DNA from: Aptenodytes patagonicus
Taxonomy: Eukaryota > Chordata > Aves > Sphenisciformes > Spheniscidae
Direction: 5' to 3'
DNA length: 64,000 nucleotides
Assembly: GCF_965638725.1 (NCBI RefSeq)
Contig: NC_134952.1
Location: forward strand, 58,692,065-58,756,064
Made by a program: the position numbers and the translations under genes. The notes under the pieces are model-generated. The model searched no databases, was not told the origin of the DNA, and worked only from the letters and a program-made list of their open reading frames with translations. Shown here one piece after another: positions 62,304 to 64,000 of the stretch. Each line of letters opens with the position of its first letter. Position 1 is the stretch's first letter.

Positions 62304-64000
62304 GGGTGTGTGCGCGTGGAATTAGAAGTGTTATTTGAGCCCCCAGGGTGATACCGAATCAATGCTTTGCAATATGAGGAAGCTGCATTTTTGGTCTGGT
62401 AGTAGTAGCACTCAAGCATGATTTAGTGACTTGTTTAGCTTCCACCTGACCTAGAATCCTTTCTTGTGCTTAATACTGCATGTACCTGTAATTAGAGTCC
62501 TTGTCCCAGAAGGACTCTGTTGCCTGGAGAATCTGTCCCTCGGTCTTCCTAGAAGAGTCTGATTCTGCCACTTCCTCCATATATTGAGTTGTACTTTGAT
62601 TTCACTTGGTTCATTTCCAGAGTAATTTCCTAAGGAAGAAAAGATAAGGATGTAAAACTCAGCAGAGCGTTACGGGTATCTCAGTTCTAGTATCAAGTCC
62701 TTCTTCACTTCCAATATTGAACATCTGAAAGGATGTATGACCAGTCTGTTCATTTCACCATCTCATTACTATCAAATTTGTTTCCCACAAACTCTATGAA
62801 AACATTTTGAGCCCAACTCTGGACTAACATAAAAACAATGTACTGTTTTGTTTCTTTTGACAATAATTCAGCAGTGTGACTGGTTTTGAAATAAGTTCGC
62901 TGAGATCACTGCATCTCTGATCACTGTAAATCAGTAAATTAAGAAACCCAAGGTCAAACTAAGGGGATTTATTTTTTGGTTTTGTTTTTTTGAACCAAGT
63001 GTATGCATTATGGCATCAAGTTTTCATTCTGTCTTTATCCAGGTAGTTGCAATTGTTTGCAAGACAATGACACAGATATGTCATACATATTCAATTAATA
63101 TAATCACAGGGATGTACATTTTTAACGTTTCTCATTACTGACTTCTGTTTTTCCAGGAAATACTGATTGGATTTGACCTAGCACTAGTTAGTGATTTTTA
63201 ATGGAAGAAGGAGGAAGAGGTTGCAGAACAGAAGGAGGTGGATTAATACGTGTTTAATCTTTTAGCATATGTTGAGACTAAAAATAAAATAAAAAATACC
63301 ACAAGAAAGCATTTGTAATGTTCATCTTAATCTCTTTTCCTGTTTGCTTTGTAGAATCAAATTGTTGCGTTTTTCGCCTTGTTTGTGCAGCCTCTGAAAC
63401 ACTTTAATTGTCTGTACCTTACAAATCTCTTCTGATGAGCGGGTTGTTGCGGTGTGGTTGTTCTTTTCCAACATAGCACTCTTTCACGAGTTTCAAGAAG
63501 TGGGAACGCTTTTAATTGTATACTTTTATCGTAGATGTTTATATTGCTGCTATTGCTGTGGTATCTAGTTAACAGCTTCTCAGCTGTTAAAATTCAGAGC
63601 TGACCTGTGACATGGGACAACAGTAATACCCATATAACAGCTGAGGCACTGGGCTTAGCTGGTGTGCCTGAGGAGGTCCACAAGAGACATATGAAATAGC
63701 TGGAATCTAAACTCTGCTTCCACATTAGTATACTGGCCAACGACCCATCTTTTTCTCCTCAAATAAAATTAAAATGTTAGGTATGATTTGTAGTAATGTA
63801 GGAATTAATATATTTTAATCATGTTGGACTCTGAATATTGTGGCTGGGCTGGAGTGTGGGATTTAACTGTTTTTAGAATAATTTTTCCTCTCCCTTTTTT
63901 TCACCTTTAAAGTTTAAGGGAAGGGGGAAGATTCAGGAAAATGTGGGCAGTCCTAGCAAATTCAGTAAATGGTTTAATCTGAAATGCACAACTGCTTAAT

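Larger units (their letters stand above)
46232..64000 (+). other. GSTCD: GSTCD intron 5 (at least 17.7 kb, open to the right)
   Basis: I searched both strands by eye for the next family segments (the conserved Lys-Gln-rich block and the glycine-rich methyltransferase motif) and did not find them. The stretch is AT-rich with many short stop-bounded frames, several of them starting at non-ATG codons. It contains the hairpin cluster at 47943-48024, a GTTT array at 57932-57955, several A/T homopolymers and a possible 82-codon ATG frame at 49934-50182. A small exon could have been missed. Confidence 0.65.

Noticed and set aside
1-64000. CRISPR arrays, prokaryotic operons, tRNA/rRNA genes, endogenous retroviral genes
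   Set aside because: I looked for regularly spaced repeats, cloverleaf-type elements and retroviral protein motifs and saw none. The only retroelement signal is CR1 LINE.

Overview
This window is vertebrate nuclear DNA, very probably from a bird. It has AT-rich introns, a single CpG island, spliced genes with GT-AG introns, and its only recognisable interspersed repeats are CR1-type LINE fragments, the dominant LINE of birds and other sauropsids. Three genes can be read, in the order ARHGEF38 (+), INTS12 (-), GSTCD (+). Known vertebrate synteny has the same order, for example on human chromosome 4q24. I see no prokaryotic operon, CRISPR array, tRNA, rRNA or viral gene.

Layout. Positions 1-519 hold the end of the last intron and the terminal coding exon (SH3 domain) of ARHGEF38. 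About 520-4300 is its probable 3' UTR with several candidate poty(A) signals, and 4300-9030 is intergenic. INTS12 occupies about 9.03-27.5 kb on the minus strand. All six coding exons are present and intact and join in frame to a 463-residue Integrator subunit 12 with a complete C4HC3 PHD finger. Positions 26.8-28.05 kb are a CpG island that must hold the first exons of both INTS12 and GSTCD; splice donors facing away from each other sit at 27450 (minus) and 27733 (plus), about 280 bp apart. GSTCD runs on the plus strand from there past the window end. Four coding exons are visible (36949-46231, about 407 codons, the thioredoxin/GST-like part). The exons for the C-terminal methyltransferase-like part were not found and should lie beyond position 64000, leaving at least 17.7 kb of intron.

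How the genes relate. INTS12 is part of the nuclear Integrator complex, which processes snRNAs and attenuates transcription. GSTCD is a GST-C-terminal-domain protein of poorly defined biochemistry. The two share a head-to-head promoter, while ARHGEF38 (a Rho GEF) and INTS12 are tail to tail. The region is a known human lung-function association locus.

No new biological system is evident. The points most worth a second look are: a (GT)9 microsatellite that stands in for the polypyrimidine tract at the acceptor of INTS12 coding exon 3; the compact divergent promoter; a 265-bp-period diverged duplication and a hairpin cluster in GSTCD introns; and two internally deleted CR1 copies, with all five CR1 fragments in the same orientation.
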